Counted from the stretch's first letter, positions 9,127 to 17,775 are shown. The stretch is DNA of 64,000 nt from Salinisphaeraceae bacterium (GCA_002683405.1 NYTH01000015.1:43949-107948); one strand, 5' to 3'. Numbers and translations are program-made. Notes: a model not told the origin generated them from the sequence alone.

Positions 9127-10404
9127 ATGCTGGTGATCATGCCCGATATTCGCGCCTTCTGGCGCCGCCAGGTGCTGCGCGGCACCCGCAACAGCATGGA
9201 CTACCCTGCGCGGCGCCGCGTCATCCTGGTTAACCAGGGCGCTTTGCTAGGCATCCTGATTTCGCTGTTCTACACGCTGGCGGCGGCGACCTACTCGCCG
9301 CGGGTACTGTGGCCGCTGATTCTTTTCATTCCGCTGGAGATGGCGGGCTTTGCGCTGGTGCTTTGGCTCAACAAGCGCTACTGGCATACCGCCGCGCGGG
9401 CGGCCTCGATTTTCGTGCCGGCGGCCCTGATCGTCATGGCCGCCTGGATGCTGGGCAACGGCGTAGGCGCGCAGCTGTACTTCTTCGTGCTCTGGACGGT
9501 GGCTTTCCTGCTCTACAGCCGCGAAGAGCGCTGGCTGTTTCTTCTGGCCGCCAGCATCTGGATCGGCAGCTACATCTGGATTCAGCTGTCCTTCGGTACA
9601 CCCTATCTCACGTTGCCCGAAGCGGAGCGCTTCAGCGCCATTGTCTTCACGTTGAATGCCATCGGCAGTTTCGCCCTGCTGGGCGCCGTGCTGTCGCTGT
9701 TCTACGGCGAAATCCGCCGCACGGAGACCGAACTGCAGCGGCAGTACCGGCTTTCCGAGGATCTGCTGGCCAACATCCTGCCCGCCCGCATCGCCGAGCA
9801 GCTCAAGGACGGACCGGAAACCGTGGCGCAAGGCTTTTCCAACGTGACGCTGCTGTTCGCCGATATCGTCGGGTTCACTCGCCTGGCCGAAAAACTCTCG
9901 CCGCGGGAAGTGGTCGACCTGCTCAACCAGATCTTCTCCCGCTTTGACCTGCTGACCGAGCGCCTGGGCCTGGAGAAGATAAAGACCATCGGTGACGAGT
10001 ACATGCTGGCAGGCGGGCTGCCCGAGCCCCGTCGCGGGCACGCCGCGGCGGTGGCCGAGGCTGCGCTGCAGATGATGGAGGCCATCGAAACTATCAACCG
10101 CAAGACCGGTCGCAACCTGGACCTGCGTATCGGCATTCACAGCGGCGAAGTCGTGGCGGGGGTGATCGGCTCGAGGAAATTCAGCTATGACGTCTGGGGC
10201 GACACCGTGAACACCGCCTCACGCATGCAGTCGCAATCGGTCCCGGGGCGCATCCAGGTATCGCAAGCCGCCTACGAGCGCCTGCAGCATGCCTTCGAGT
10301 TCAAGCCCCGCGGCAGCCTCCGGGTACGCGGCAAGGGCCGCATGAAGACCTGGTATCTGGAGGCACGCAAGGTCGAACTGGACGAGCCCGCCGTCAGCGA
10401 GTGA
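9127..10404 (+). CDS. membrane-bound class III adenylate cyclase
   Basis: 425 residues. Residues about 35-195 hold six or so hydrophobic helices. A short linker with the conserved LLANILPARIAEQL segment leads to a catalytic domain at about 235-420. Catalytic features are complete: metal Asp246 and Asp290 (FADIVGFT, TIGDEYM), purine-specifying Lys286 and Asp355 (EKIKTIGD, YDVWGD), and Asn362/Arg366 (TVNTASRM). This is the canonical set for ATP, so cAMP is the expected product. GAGGAGG lies just before the ATG. The gene abuts the next, convergent gene with no bases between the two stop codons. The membrane part is not a recognised sensor domain; its signal is unknown. Confidence 0.93.
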   Translation: MLVIMPDIRAFWRRQVLRGTRNSMDYPARRRVILVNQGALLGILISLFYTLAAATYSPRVLWPLILFIPLEMAGFALVLWLNKRYWHTAARAASIFVPAALIVMAAWMLGNGVGAQLYFFVLWTVAFLLYSREERWLFLLAASIWIGSYIWIQLSFGTPYLTLPEAERFSAIVFTLNAIGSFALLGAVLSLFYGEIRRTETELQRQYRLSEDLLANILPARIAEQLKDGPETVAQGFSNVTLLFADIVGFTRLAEKLSPREVVDLLNQIFSRFDLLTERLGLEKIKTIGDEYMLAGGLPEPRRGHAAAVAEAALQMMEAIETINRKTGRNLDLRIGIHSGEVVAGVIGSRKFSYDVWGDTVNTASRMQSQSVPGRIQVSQAAYERLQHAFEFKPRGSLRVRGKGRMKTWYLEARKVELDEPAVSE

Positions 10405-11247
10405 TCAACGCGGCAGTGTGGCCGCCCGCGCCAGTACCGCTTCCGGCTCGATGTCGCCGGGAGCATCACCGTAGAGCAGTGCGTCCGACCCCAGCTCGGA
10501 GAAATCCTCCCCCTGCCAGAATGCAGCGGACAGGCCGCCACCCAGCCGCGTGCCGCCGTCGCTGAAACCGTTGGCGAAGGCGCCAGGCGGCAGCTGCGGC
10601 AACAGCAGCAGATCCACCGACGCCTCGGCTGCGGTGGACGGTGCCATGCCCCCGTCGACACGCAGCATGCTGTGCCAGCGATAATGCCGTGCCGTGGACA
10701 CAATGGCGCCGAGGGTGTCGAGCTCGTCCTCGGCCTCGGCTTCACTGGCCTCGCTGCGAAGCATGATCCCGCTGAATTTCTGTTCGGAGAACTGCCGCAG
10801 AAAATTGGCCAGCGCAGCGCCCGCGTCGTCCATGTCGTCAAAGCCCAGTGGCTCGTCGCCGGCGGCGCCGCAGCGCCGCAAAAGCGTAGCGGGAGACGGC
10901 AGCCCCAGCACCAGATCAACCCGACCGCCCAGCGTGTGCTCGGCGGCCTTGGCGATGTCCTGTGCCGACCGGATGACCGCATCGGACTCAAGCAGATCCT
11001 CGGCAGCCGAGAGCGGATCATCGGCATCCGGCGTCAGCGCATCCCCCAGCAGCAGGGCGGACAGATCGACGGTCAGCACGGCCGATTTCAGCGCCGCGTT
11101 GGCCTGAGACAGATTGGCGACCACCGACGAGGTATCGGCCATCCAGTCGGCGTCGCCGCCGGCAAACGCCTTGGCGGCGTAACCGGCCGGCTCGATCCAG
11201 ACCAGCGGCCCCCGCTTGCCTTCGAGAAAATCCGACAATGCGCTCAT
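10405..11247 (-). CDS. uncharacterised protein at the end of an acyl-CoA catabolism operon
   Basis: 280 residues from the ATG at 11247, which has a GAGGAG/CAGGA ribosome site upstream; a longer frame to 11337 adds a segment without family character. No signal peptide or membrane helix is visible. The sequence is acidic and alternates strand-like and helix-like segments (GPLVWIEPAGYA, VDLVLGLPSPATLLRR, GIMLRSEA, HSMLRVDGGMA, VDLLLLPQLP), which hints at a TIM-barrel, possibly of uroporphyrinogen-decarboxylase or methionine-synthase type. That is a weak impression. The gene is the last of five minus-strand genes for CoA-thioester chemistry, so a role in the same pathway is likely. Confidence 0.6.
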   Translation of the reverse strand: MSALSDFLEGKRGPLVWIEPAGYAAKAFAGGDADWMADTSSVVANLSQANAALKSAVLTVDLSALLLGDALTPDADDPLSAAEDLLESDAVIRSAQDIAKAAEHTLGGRVDLVLGLPSPATLLRRCGAAGDEPLGFDDMDDAGAALANFLRQFSEQKFSGIMLRSEASEAEAEDELDTLGAIVSTARHYRWHSMLRVDGGMAPSTAAEASVDLLLLPQLPPGAFANGFSDGGTRLGGGLSAAFWQGEDFSELGSDALLYGDAPGDIEPEAVLARAATLPR

Positions 11248-11299
11248 GTAATTCCTGCTCCTCGACTTATTGACTGCTGCCGGGTTATCGCCGACCCGG

Positions 11300-12094
11300 T
11301 TACGGGCGCCCGGAAAAGACCGGCTTGCGCTTCTCAAGAAACGCGCTTATGCCTTCCCGACCATCGGCGCCGCCGCCCACGGCACAGATGTTGTCGCTCT
11401 CCGACTGGAGCTGTTCAGACCGATCCCGGCCAGTGCTTTGCTCGAGCAGACGCTTGACTCGCCCGAAGGCCTGCGTCGGCCCCTGCGCCAGCCTGCCGGC
11501 CACGGTCGCGACAGTTTCCTCCAGCGCCTGCGCGTCGGCCACGCAGTCGTTGAGCAGACCCCAGTCCGCCGCTTCCGGCGCAGAGAGCGACCGATTGGTG
11601 AGCATCAGCTCCCGGGCGCGGCGCCAGCCGACCAGCCGGGGCAAAAAGTAGGTGGCGCCACCATCTGGCGTCAGACCCGCCGCGGTGTAGGCCATCGAAA
11701 ACCGGGACTGTTCGGTGGCATAGGCCATGTCGGCGGCGGCCAGTAGCGACAAGCCGGCGCCGGACGCCGCCCCATCCACCGCAGCGATGACCGGGGCGTT
11801 CATCGTGGCCATCACGTGCAGGCCGGCGTGAAATTCCTTGATCAGCTCGCGCAGCGCCTCGGGCAGGGCATCACCCGATGAGGCGAAATATCCCAGATCG
11901 CCGCCGGCGCACCAGATCTTGCCTTCGCCCTTGATGACCACCGCCCGCACGCTCTCGTCGCCAGCGAAGTCCGCCATCTGCCTGTGAAACGCGGCCGCAA
12001 AGGGAATGTGAATCGAATTGGCGCGGTCGGGGCGGCACAACGTCATCGTCACCAGCCCCTGGTCCGCTTCCACGCGGAAGAATTCTTCGCTCAT
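11300..12094 (-). CDS. enoyl-CoA hydratase/isomerase (crotonase) family protein
   Basis: 264 residues with the crotonase fold pattern: CRPDRANSI near the N-terminus, the first oxyanion-hole segment GKIWCAGGDL, and GAASGAGLSLLAAADMA. The two catalytic Glu of classical hydratases are not both present: the first is replaced around GLSLL, and the second site reads LTPDGGATYFLPR, with Asp. This pattern resembles PaaG-type isomerases and epoxyphenylacetyl-CoA isomerases more than EchA hydratases, so double-bond isomerisation is plausible. It lies between the MDR reductase and the unknown protein in a five-gene operon, and probably acts on an unsaturated acyl-CoA. Confidence 0.85.
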   Translation of the reverse strand: MSEEFFRVEADQGLVTMTLCRPDRANSIHIPFAAAFHRQMADFAGDESVRAVVIKGEGKIWCAGGDLGYFASSGDALPEALRELIKEFHAGLHVMATMNAPVIAAVDGAASGAGLSLLAAADMAYATEQSRFSMAYTAAGLTPDGGATYFLPRLVGWRRARELMLTNRSLSAPEAADWGLLNDCVADAQALEETVATVAGRLAQGPTQAFGRVKRLLEQSTGRDRSEQLQSESDNICAVGGGADGREGISAFLEKRKPVFSGRP

Positions 12095-12185
12095 GCCTCG
12101 TCCTTGTTGATCGGTCTACGGGTTTGAAAACACGCCGACCCTAGGCCGACGCGTCGCCCGAAGCGCCCCACCCCGGTTGGGTGTG

Positions 12186-13220
12186 TCAGGCGGCCACCCG
12201 GACCATCATCTTGCCGGCATTCTCGCCCGAGAACAGCTTGCGGAAAGCGGACAGCAGGCTCTCTATGCCCTCGTCCTCCTCAAGCTTCCAGTTCAGCTTG
12301 CCCTGGCTGCGCAGCCCGGCCATGTGCTCGTAAGCCTCGGGGTAACGGTCGATGTGGTCGAGCACGATGAAACCCTGAATCTTGATTCGGCGAACCACGA
12401 TGTTCAGATAGTTATAGGGCCCGGGCTGCGGCGCATCCGCGTTGTACATGGAGATGGCCCCGCATTGCGCCACCCGGCCGAAATTGTTCATTCGGCCCAG
12501 CACCTCATCCAGAATACTGCCGCCGACGTTGTCGAAGAAGCAGTCCACGCCCTCCGGGCAGAGCGCATCCAGACGCTCACCCACGTCCTCGTTCTTGTAG
12601 TCGATGGCGCCATCCATGCCGTAATTGTCGGTGACCCAGCCGCACTTCTGCTCGCCACCGGCAATGCCGATGACCCGGGCACCCGCCGCCTTGGCCAGCT
12701 GGCCGGCAATGGACCCGACGGCGCCCGCTGCGCCCGAAACGACCACCGTCTCGCCCGCGCGGGGTTCGCAGATGTCGTGAATGCCGAAATAGGCGGTCGG
12801 GCCGACGAGATAAAACACGCCGAAGACATCCCGGCCGGGAATGCCCGGCATGTCGGGCAGCGGCTGGAACGCATCCGCGGGCACCGCCGCGTACTCCGCC
12901 CAGCGACCCAGCCCGACAACCCGGTCACCGGGGCTGAAGCGGTCGCTTGCCGACTCGACCACTTCGCCCATCGCCAGGCCGTACATAGGCCCGCCCACGG
13001 GCACGGGATCCATGTACGTGGGCGTCTCGTTCATCCAGGCGCGATTGGCCGGATCAAGCGAGAGCCAGAGGGTGCGAATCACGATCTCGCCCTCGGCCGG
13101 CTTCGGGATGGCGCCGGTTTCCAAAACAATATCGCTGTCGCGAACGGCGCCTTCCGGACGTTTTTTCAGTATCCACTGCCGGTTCGATTCACTCACGGCC
13201 TCTGCCTCCTGTGTGTGCAT
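12186..13220 (-). CDS. NADP-dependent medium-chain reductase, CurA/LTB4-dehydrogenase type
   Basis: 344 residues of the zinc-free MDR superfamily. The N-terminal half carries the typical LSLDPANRAWMN motif of the leukotriene B4 12-hydroxydehydrogenase/curcumin reductase group, and the nucleotide site is VVVSGAAGAVGSIAGQLAK. DCFFDNVGG and the C-terminal KIQGFIVLDH also fit. These enzymes reduce activated C=C bonds with NADPH. In this operon it may reduce an enoyl intermediate that the acyl-CoA dehydrogenase-independent route produces. No acyl-CoA dehydrogenase gene is present nearby. The exact substrate is unknown. Confidence 0.85.
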   Translation of the reverse strand: MHTQEAEAVSESNRQWILKKRPEGAVRDSDIVLETGAIPKPAEGEIVIRTLWLSLDPANRAWMNETPTYMDPVPVGGPMYGLAMGEVVESASDRFSPGDRVVGLGRWAEYAAVPADAFQPLPDMPGIPGRDVFGVFYLVGPTAYFGIHDICEPRAGETVVVSGAAGAVGSIAGQLAKAAGARVIGIAGGEQKCGWVTDNYGMDGAIDYKNEDVGERLDALCPEGVDCFFDNVGGSILDEVLGRMNNFGRVAQCGAISMYNADAPQPGPYNYLNIVVRRIKIQGFIVLDHIDRYPEAYEHMAGLRSQGKLNWKLEEDEGIESLLSAFRKLFSGENAGKMMVRVAA

Positions 13221-13257
13221 ACCGCAGCGGCCGCTGTTCGCGGCCGGCGGCAGGCGT

Positions 13258-14814
13258 TCAGATTTTCTTGTCCTGCCCCGCCCAGTATTCGTCCCGCAGG
13301 TCGCGCTTGAGCACCTTGCCGTTGGGGCTGCGGGGCAGGCTTCGGAATTCTACGGATTTTGGCGACTTGACGCTGCCCAGCGCCTGTTTGCAGAGCGTGA
13401 TCAGCTCGTCGGCCTCCACCGATCCACCAGGGGCAAGTTCGACCACGGCGACCACCTGCTCCCCCCAGTCCTCGTGCGGCACGCCGATGACGGCGCAATC
13501 CTCCACGGCGGCGTGGCCCCAGATCACCTGCTCGACCTCCTGCGGGTACACGTTCAGCCCGCCGGTGATGATCATGTCCTTCTTGCGATCGACGATGCGC
13601 AGCCAGCCGTCGGCATCCTGGACGCCGATATCGCCGGTGTGAAGCCAGCCGTCCACAATGGTCTCGGCCGTCTTGTCGGGCTGCTTGTAGTACCCCGCCA
13701 TGACCATGTCGCCCCGCACGCAGATTTCGCCCTTTTCTCCCGCAGGGACTTCAGCCCCGTCCTCATCGAGGATGCGCACCTCCAGGAACGGGGTAGGAAA
13801 CCCGCAGGCAGCAAGCCGGCTGTCCGGCGCGGGTTGCCCGCCGGGCATGTGCTCCTGCGGCGAGAAGAAGGCAATCAAGGCCGGACATTCGGCCTGCCCG
13901 TACATTTGCGTCATGCAGGGTCCGAACACGCTGAGCGCACGCTTGAGCTTCTCCACGGACATCGGCGCGGCGGCGTAGACGAAGTACTTGAGCGAGCGAT
14001 AGTCACGTGACTCCACGTCCGGATGCTCCAGCATCCGGTAGATCACCGTGGGCGGCAGAAAGAATTCAGTCACCTGCTGGCGCTCGATGATGTCGAGCAT
14101 CAGACCGACGTCGGGTTTGGGCAGGATGATGGTGCGCCCGCCGCGCAGCATGGTGGCGTAGCTGATGATGCCCGCGGCGTGCGTCAGCGGCGCCGCCGCC
14201 ATGTTGACCGGCTGTTCCGCCTGGTCGTAGCACATGGTGGTGCAGTAGGCGGCCACAAAATTGTGAATGACCCGGCCGGTCATCTGAACGCCCTTGGATC
14301 GGCCGGTCGTGCCGCCCGTGGGGAACAGGATCACCACGTCGTCGGGCGAGCGCGGCAGGTCGGGATCGGTTGCCTCTGCCCCCTCGAGCCACTGCGTCAG
14401 CGACGGCATGTCGTCCAGCGGCTCATCCAGGCAAACGTACTCACGCACGCCAGGCAGCTGGGGTTTCAGGCTGCGGATGAGCGGCGCGAACCCCGACTGG
14501 AAGAACAGCACCCGGCAATCCATGAAATCGAACAGATACTGGCTGTCGTCCTCGCTGTTGCGGGGATTGGCCGGGAGCCAGGCCAGGCCGGCGCGCGACA
14601 GGCCGAAGGTGCAGGCAAAGGCGGTGCAGTCGTTGAAGGCCAGCACGCTCCCGACTTCACCCGGGGCAAAACCCAGACTGATGAGCTTGTTGGCGATCCG
14701 GCAGCTCAGCTCCCGGACCTCGGCAAAACGCATGGCCTCGCCATCAGCCGATACCAGGCATTCGCCCTGGGGATTTCGGAGCGTGCCGCGGTCCAGATAA
14801 TCGATCAGTGCCAT
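13258..14814 (-). CDS. AMP-forming acyl-CoA ligase
   Basis: 518 residues of the ANL (adenylate-forming) superfamily. The phosphate loop PTGGTTGRSKGVQM, the YGQAECP motif, the hinge GWLHTGDIG followed by RIVDRKKDMIITGG, and the C-terminal catalytic Lys in SPNGKVLKRDLR are all visible. It activates a carboxylic acid to its CoA thioester with ATP. The ATG at 14814 (MALIDYLD) gives a normal family N-terminus; the open frame further upstream is not family-like. The gene follows the thiolase by 28 bases and precedes the MDR reductase, so it probably carries out the first step of this operon's catabolic pathway. The acid used is not evident. Confidence 0.9.
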   Translation of the reverse strand: MALIDYLDRGTLRNPQGECLVSADGEAMRFAEVRELSCRIANKLISLGFAPGEVGSVLAFNDCTAFACTFGLSRAGLAWLPANPRNSEDDSQYLFDFMDCRVLFFQSGFAPLIRSLKPQLPGVREYVCLDEPLDDMPSLTQWLEGAEATDPDLPRSPDDVVILFPTGGTTGRSKGVQMTGRVIHNFVAAYCTTMCYDQAEQPVNMAAAPLTHAAGIISYATMLRGGRTIILPKPDVGLMLDIIERQQVTEFFLPPTVIYRMLEHPDVESRDYRSLKYFVYAAAPMSVEKLKRALSVFGPCMTQMYGQAECPALIAFFSPQEHMPGGQPAPDSRLAACGFPTPFLEVRILDEDGAEVPAGEKGEICVRGDMVMAGYYKQPDKTAETIVDGWLHTGDIGVQDADGWLRIVDRKKDMIITGGLNVYPQEVEQVIWGHAAVEDCAVIGVPHEDWGEQVVAVVELAPGGSVEADELITLCKQALGSVKSPKSVEFRSLPRSPNGKVLKRDLRDEYWAGQDKKI

Positions 14815-14842
14815 GTTGCTTCCCGTAACTGGTGGATTTGAT

Positions 14843-16075
14843 TCAGTGCATGCGTCCCAGGATTGAAACCACGGCCGTGGCTTCCTCGACGCCGTAAAGC
14901 CCGCCGCCGTTCTCGGCAATGGCATAACGCGGGTCCGCCACCTGACGCGCCCCCGCCTGGCCTCGCAGCTGCAGCGTCAGCTCGTGAATCTGCGCCAGCC
15001 CCGTGGCGCCGATTGGATGGCCTCTGGACTCCAGCCCGCCGGAGACATTGACCGGCACCCGGCCACCCAATTCGGTTTCGCCGCGTTCGGCGGCCGGCCC
15101 GCCGTCCGCGCGCTCGCACAGCCGCAGGTTTTCCGTGTTGAGCAGCTCGCCAAAGGCGGTCGCGTCATGCACCTCGGCCAGCGTCATCTGCGCCGGCGTC
15201 AGTCCGGCCTGCCGATAGGCCTGATCGGCCGCGATACGCGTGATGTGACGGTCCCAGTCGCGCGGATCGCGGTTGACGCCCGCACACTGCGCGATGGCGT
15301 GCACCCGGACCGGATCGTTCGCCTGCTTCAGCGCATCCAGCCCGGCGCGGCTGCATAGCACGGCGGCGGCGGCCCCGTCCGAATAGGGTGAGCACATGGG
15401 GACGGTCAGCGGGTAGCTCAGGGCGCGCCCGGCCAGCACTTCATCCACCGTGAACTGCTTCTGAAACTGGCATAGCGGATTCATGCCCGCATGCCGATGA
15501 TTCTTCGAGGCAATGGCAGCCAACTGGCGCTGGGTACTGCCGAAATCGCGCATGTGGGCCCGGGCCCAGTAGCCGTAGATATCCATGAACACGGAGCGGT
15601 GGCCGCTCACGGCCGGCGCCTCGATACCCTCGGCCATGCGGGCCAGCCCGGCCATGACGGCCTGCCGGTCGTGCACGTCCATGGCGCCGTTGAAAATGCG
15701 GTCCCGGGCGGCGGTGTCTTCGGTCGAGAGTTTCTCCACGCCTACCGCCAGCGCGATGTCCGCCTGGCCGGCCAGAATCTGCGTGGCCGCAATGTAGAAC
15801 GCCGTGGACGCCGACGCGCAGGCGTTTTCAACATTGGTGATCGGAACGGCCTCGAAACCGAGCGGCCGTAGCGCCATCTGACCCGGCGTGGTGGCCTGCC
15901 CTTCGAGGATGCCCTGGCCCACATTGGCAAAAACCGCTGCGCCAACCCGCCCCGCCGCTGCCCCGGCATCGTCGAGCGCCTGTCCCACGGCATCCGCCAC
16001 CATGGACTTGATGCTGCGATCCGGCATCAGGCCGAACGCCGTCATGCCGACACCGGCCACATACAGGTTGTCCAT
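14843..16075 (-). CDS. thiolase family acyltransferase (SCP2-like)
   Basis: 410 residues. The catalytic Cys86 is in VENACASAS; HDATAFGEL and the later ESRGHPIGATG carry the expected His residues. The sequence resembles the SCP2/non-specific lipid-transfer-like thiolases used in breakdown of branched, steroid or isoprenoid acyl-CoAs more than the FadA type. The ATG at 16075 has GGTGGAG upstream; a GTG at 16093 is possible. It is the first gene of the minus-strand operon and is divergent from the Crp/Fnr-type regulator. Confidence 0.87.
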   Translation of the reverse strand: MDNLYVAGVGMTAFGLMPDRSIKSMVADAVGQALDDAGAAAGRVGAAVFANVGQGILEGQATTPGQMALRPLGFEAVPITNVENACASASTAFYIAATQILAGQADIALAVGVEKLSTEDTAARDRIFNGAMDVHDRQAVMAGLARMAEGIEAPAVSGHRSVFMDIYGYWARAHMRDFGSTQRQLAAIASKNHRHAGMNPLCQFQKQFTVDEVLAGRALSYPLTVPMCSPYSDGAAAAVLCSRAGLDALKQANDPVRVHAIAQCAGVNRDPRDWDRHITRIAADQAYRQAGLTPAQMTLAEVHDATAFGELLNTENLRLCERADGGPAAERGETELGGRVPVNVSGGLESRGHPIGATGLAQIHELTLQLRGQAGARQVADPRYAIAENGGGLYGVEEATAVVSILGRMH

Positions 16076-16269
16076 GATGTCTCCACCTCGCACCGACCCT
16101 GCGGGAACGCAGCGGCCTGATTTATTGCTTGCCCAAGTCCCCGCCGGAGCCTCGCACAGCGCCCTGTCGGGAAAACCACCCCGACGGGCGGTAATGCAGC
16201 GGCGCCCCGACTACCCGTATCTCCCGACCCCGCCTGAACTCGTGATGGCGCGCGGCGCGAACCAGCATT

Positions 16270-16285
16270 ATTAAACTGTTTTAAT
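16270..16285. promoter_or_regulatory. AT-rich palindrome, candidate operator
   Basis: ATTAAA, spacer CTGT, TTTAAT: a perfect 6-bp inverted repeat with a four-base gap inside a 285-base divergent intergenic region between the thiolase operon and the Crp/Fnr-type regulator gene. Its shape fits a dimeric regulator of that family, though the half-sites are not the CRP or FNR consensus. It stands out from the GC-rich surroundings. Confidence 0.4.
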
Positions 16286-16360
16286 GACCCTGCCGGAACG
16301 TTGCCATTAGGGTGCGCGCGAACCTGAACCACCGCTTTTTTTCCGATTCTGGACCTCTTC

Positions 16361-17119
16361 ATGTCGTCTTCGAGCTGCCTGATCAAGAAACTCAGCCACT
16401 ATGTCGAGTTGTCGCAGCACGACCGCGACCTGCTGCAGGATCTGGAGAAATCGTCCACGGCCGTATCGGCCGGCACGCATCTGCGGGAAGGCGGCCAGGC
16501 CTATGACGACCTGTTCGTGCTGTCCGAGGGCTGGCTGTATTCGTTCACCATACTCCCGGACGGTCGCCGTCAGGTGCTGCAGGTATTTGTGCCCGGCGAC
16601 ATCGTCGGTATTTACGACACGCCCTTCGCGCACGCCACCCATGATCTGGCTGCCGCGACCGATGCGGTGGTCTGCCCGTTCCCCAAGGACGGGCTGGACC
16701 CGATCTTTTCGGAATCTCCGGCGCTGACGGGTCTGATGTTCACCTTTGCGCTCATCGACCAGGCCGTCTTTCTTGACCGGCTGCGCGCGCTGGGCCGCAT
16801 GGACGCGGTCACTCGCGTGGGGCACTTCCTGTTCACGGTGATCTCGCGTCTGCGGCTCACCGACCACGACACCGAAAACGGGCACTACTTCCCCCTGACG
16901 CAAAGCGACGTGGCCGACGCGACGGGCCTGACCAACGTCTCGGTCAGCAAGGCTGCATCAGTGCTGCGCGAAAAGGGTTTCGCCAAATGGAGCAACCGTC
17001 GTCTCACGATTCTGGACGAGACGCGGCTGGTGGAGTTTGCGTCGTTCATCAATCGCTACGAGAACATCGACATCAGCTGGTTCCCGCAGCCGGGCCGGCT
17101 GCACCTGGGGCGCTCATGA
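16361..17119 (+). CDS. Crp/Fnr family transcriptional regulator
   Basis: 252 residues: an N-terminal cNMP-like beta-roll (about 25-130), a dimerisation helix and a C-terminal winged helix (YFPLTQSDVADATGLTNVSVSKAASVLREK). The cAMP pocket residues are missing: the segment after VPGD lacks the GE...R(S/T)A pattern. The FNR cluster cysteines are also missing; Cys occurs only at 6 and 105. The effector is therefore unknown. The recognition helix has Asn-Val-Ser-Val-Ser-Lys where FNR and CRP have Glu/Arg contacts, so the operator should differ from both. Its stop overlaps the start of the LuxR-type regulator, and it is divergent from the acyl-CoA operon, which it may control. Confidence 0.87.
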   Translation: MSSSSCLIKKLSHYVELSQHDRDLLQDLEKSSTAVSAGTHLREGGQAYDDLFVLSEGWLYSFTILPDGRRQVLQVFVPGDIVGIYDTPFAHATHDLAAATDAVVCPFPKDGLDPIFSESPALTGLMFTFALIDQAVFLDRLRALGRMDAVTRVGHFLFTVISRLRLTDHDTENGHYFPLTQSDVADATGLTNVSVSKAASVLREKGFAKWSNRRLTILDETRLVEFASFINRYENIDISWFPQPGRLHLGRS

Positions 17120-17769
17120 ACCGCGACCTGCACAGTGCTCCCGATCACCGGCCCTGCGCCGGCACCATTCACCTGCTGCATGGTGGTTCCCGCTTTCGTC
17201 GCGACCTGCACAGCTTTGCGCGAGAGCGGCAGCAGACGGTCTGCGTCTACGACACGGAATCCGGTGGACGGCAGACCGACGCAGACGGCACGCCGGGCTG
17301 TCTGATCGTGGACTATCACGCCTTCGGGCGGCAGGCGCTGCTCGACCTGTTGGCCGAACGGGCGGGACCGGCGCCCTTCCCGCCGACGATCTGCACGTAT
17401 CGCCATGCATCTGCCGAAGACGCCAAGTCCGCCATGCGGGCCGGCGCGCTTGCCTTCATCCGGCAGCCGGGTGAATGGCAGGAGCTGGAGTCCTATATCG
17501 GCATCGCGATGAGCCTGTCGCGCCTGGCCAGCGGGCGGCAGGCCATGCGGCGCGCCAGCGACAACGTAACGGCGCTCATTTCCGGTCGCGAGGAAGAAGT
17601 ACTGCGTCTGATCGCGTCGGGACTGTCGAGCCGCCAGGCGGCCGAATCCATGAACATCAGCGCCCGCACGGTGGAATCGCATCGTGCCAACATGATCAAG
17701 AAGCTCGGCCTGCGCACCACGGCCGACCTGCTGCGCCACTTCTACTACTTCTACGAAACCGTCAATTAG
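17116..17769 (+). CDS. LuxR-type regulator with degenerate receiver domain
   Basis: 217 residues from the ATG at 17116 that overlaps the previous stop (ATGA). The C-terminus (about 152-215) is a clear LuxR/FixJ helix-turn-helix (LISGREEEVLRLIASG, MNISARTVESHRANMIKKLGL). The N-terminus resembles a FixJ-like receiver: Asp66 (CLIVDYHAF) and Thr94 match the phosphoacceptor and switch positions. The acidic pair that binds magnesium is replaced by His22-Gly23, and the conserved Lys after strand 5 is Gln117 (FIRQP). Phosphorylation control is thus doubtful. It probably works with the coupled Crp/Fnr-type regulator; targets are unknown. Confidence 0.85.
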   Translation: MNRDLHSAPDHRPCAGTIHLLHGGSRFRRDLHSFARERQQTVCVYDTESGGRQTDADGTPGCLIVDYHAFGRQALLDLLAERAGPAPFPPTICTYRHASAEDAKSAMRAGALAFIRQPGEWQELESYIGIAMSLSRLASGRQAMRRASDNVTALISGREEEVLRLIASGLSSRQAAESMNISARTVESHRANMIKKLGLRTTADLLRHFYYFYETVN

Positions 17770-17775
17770 CGCCGC

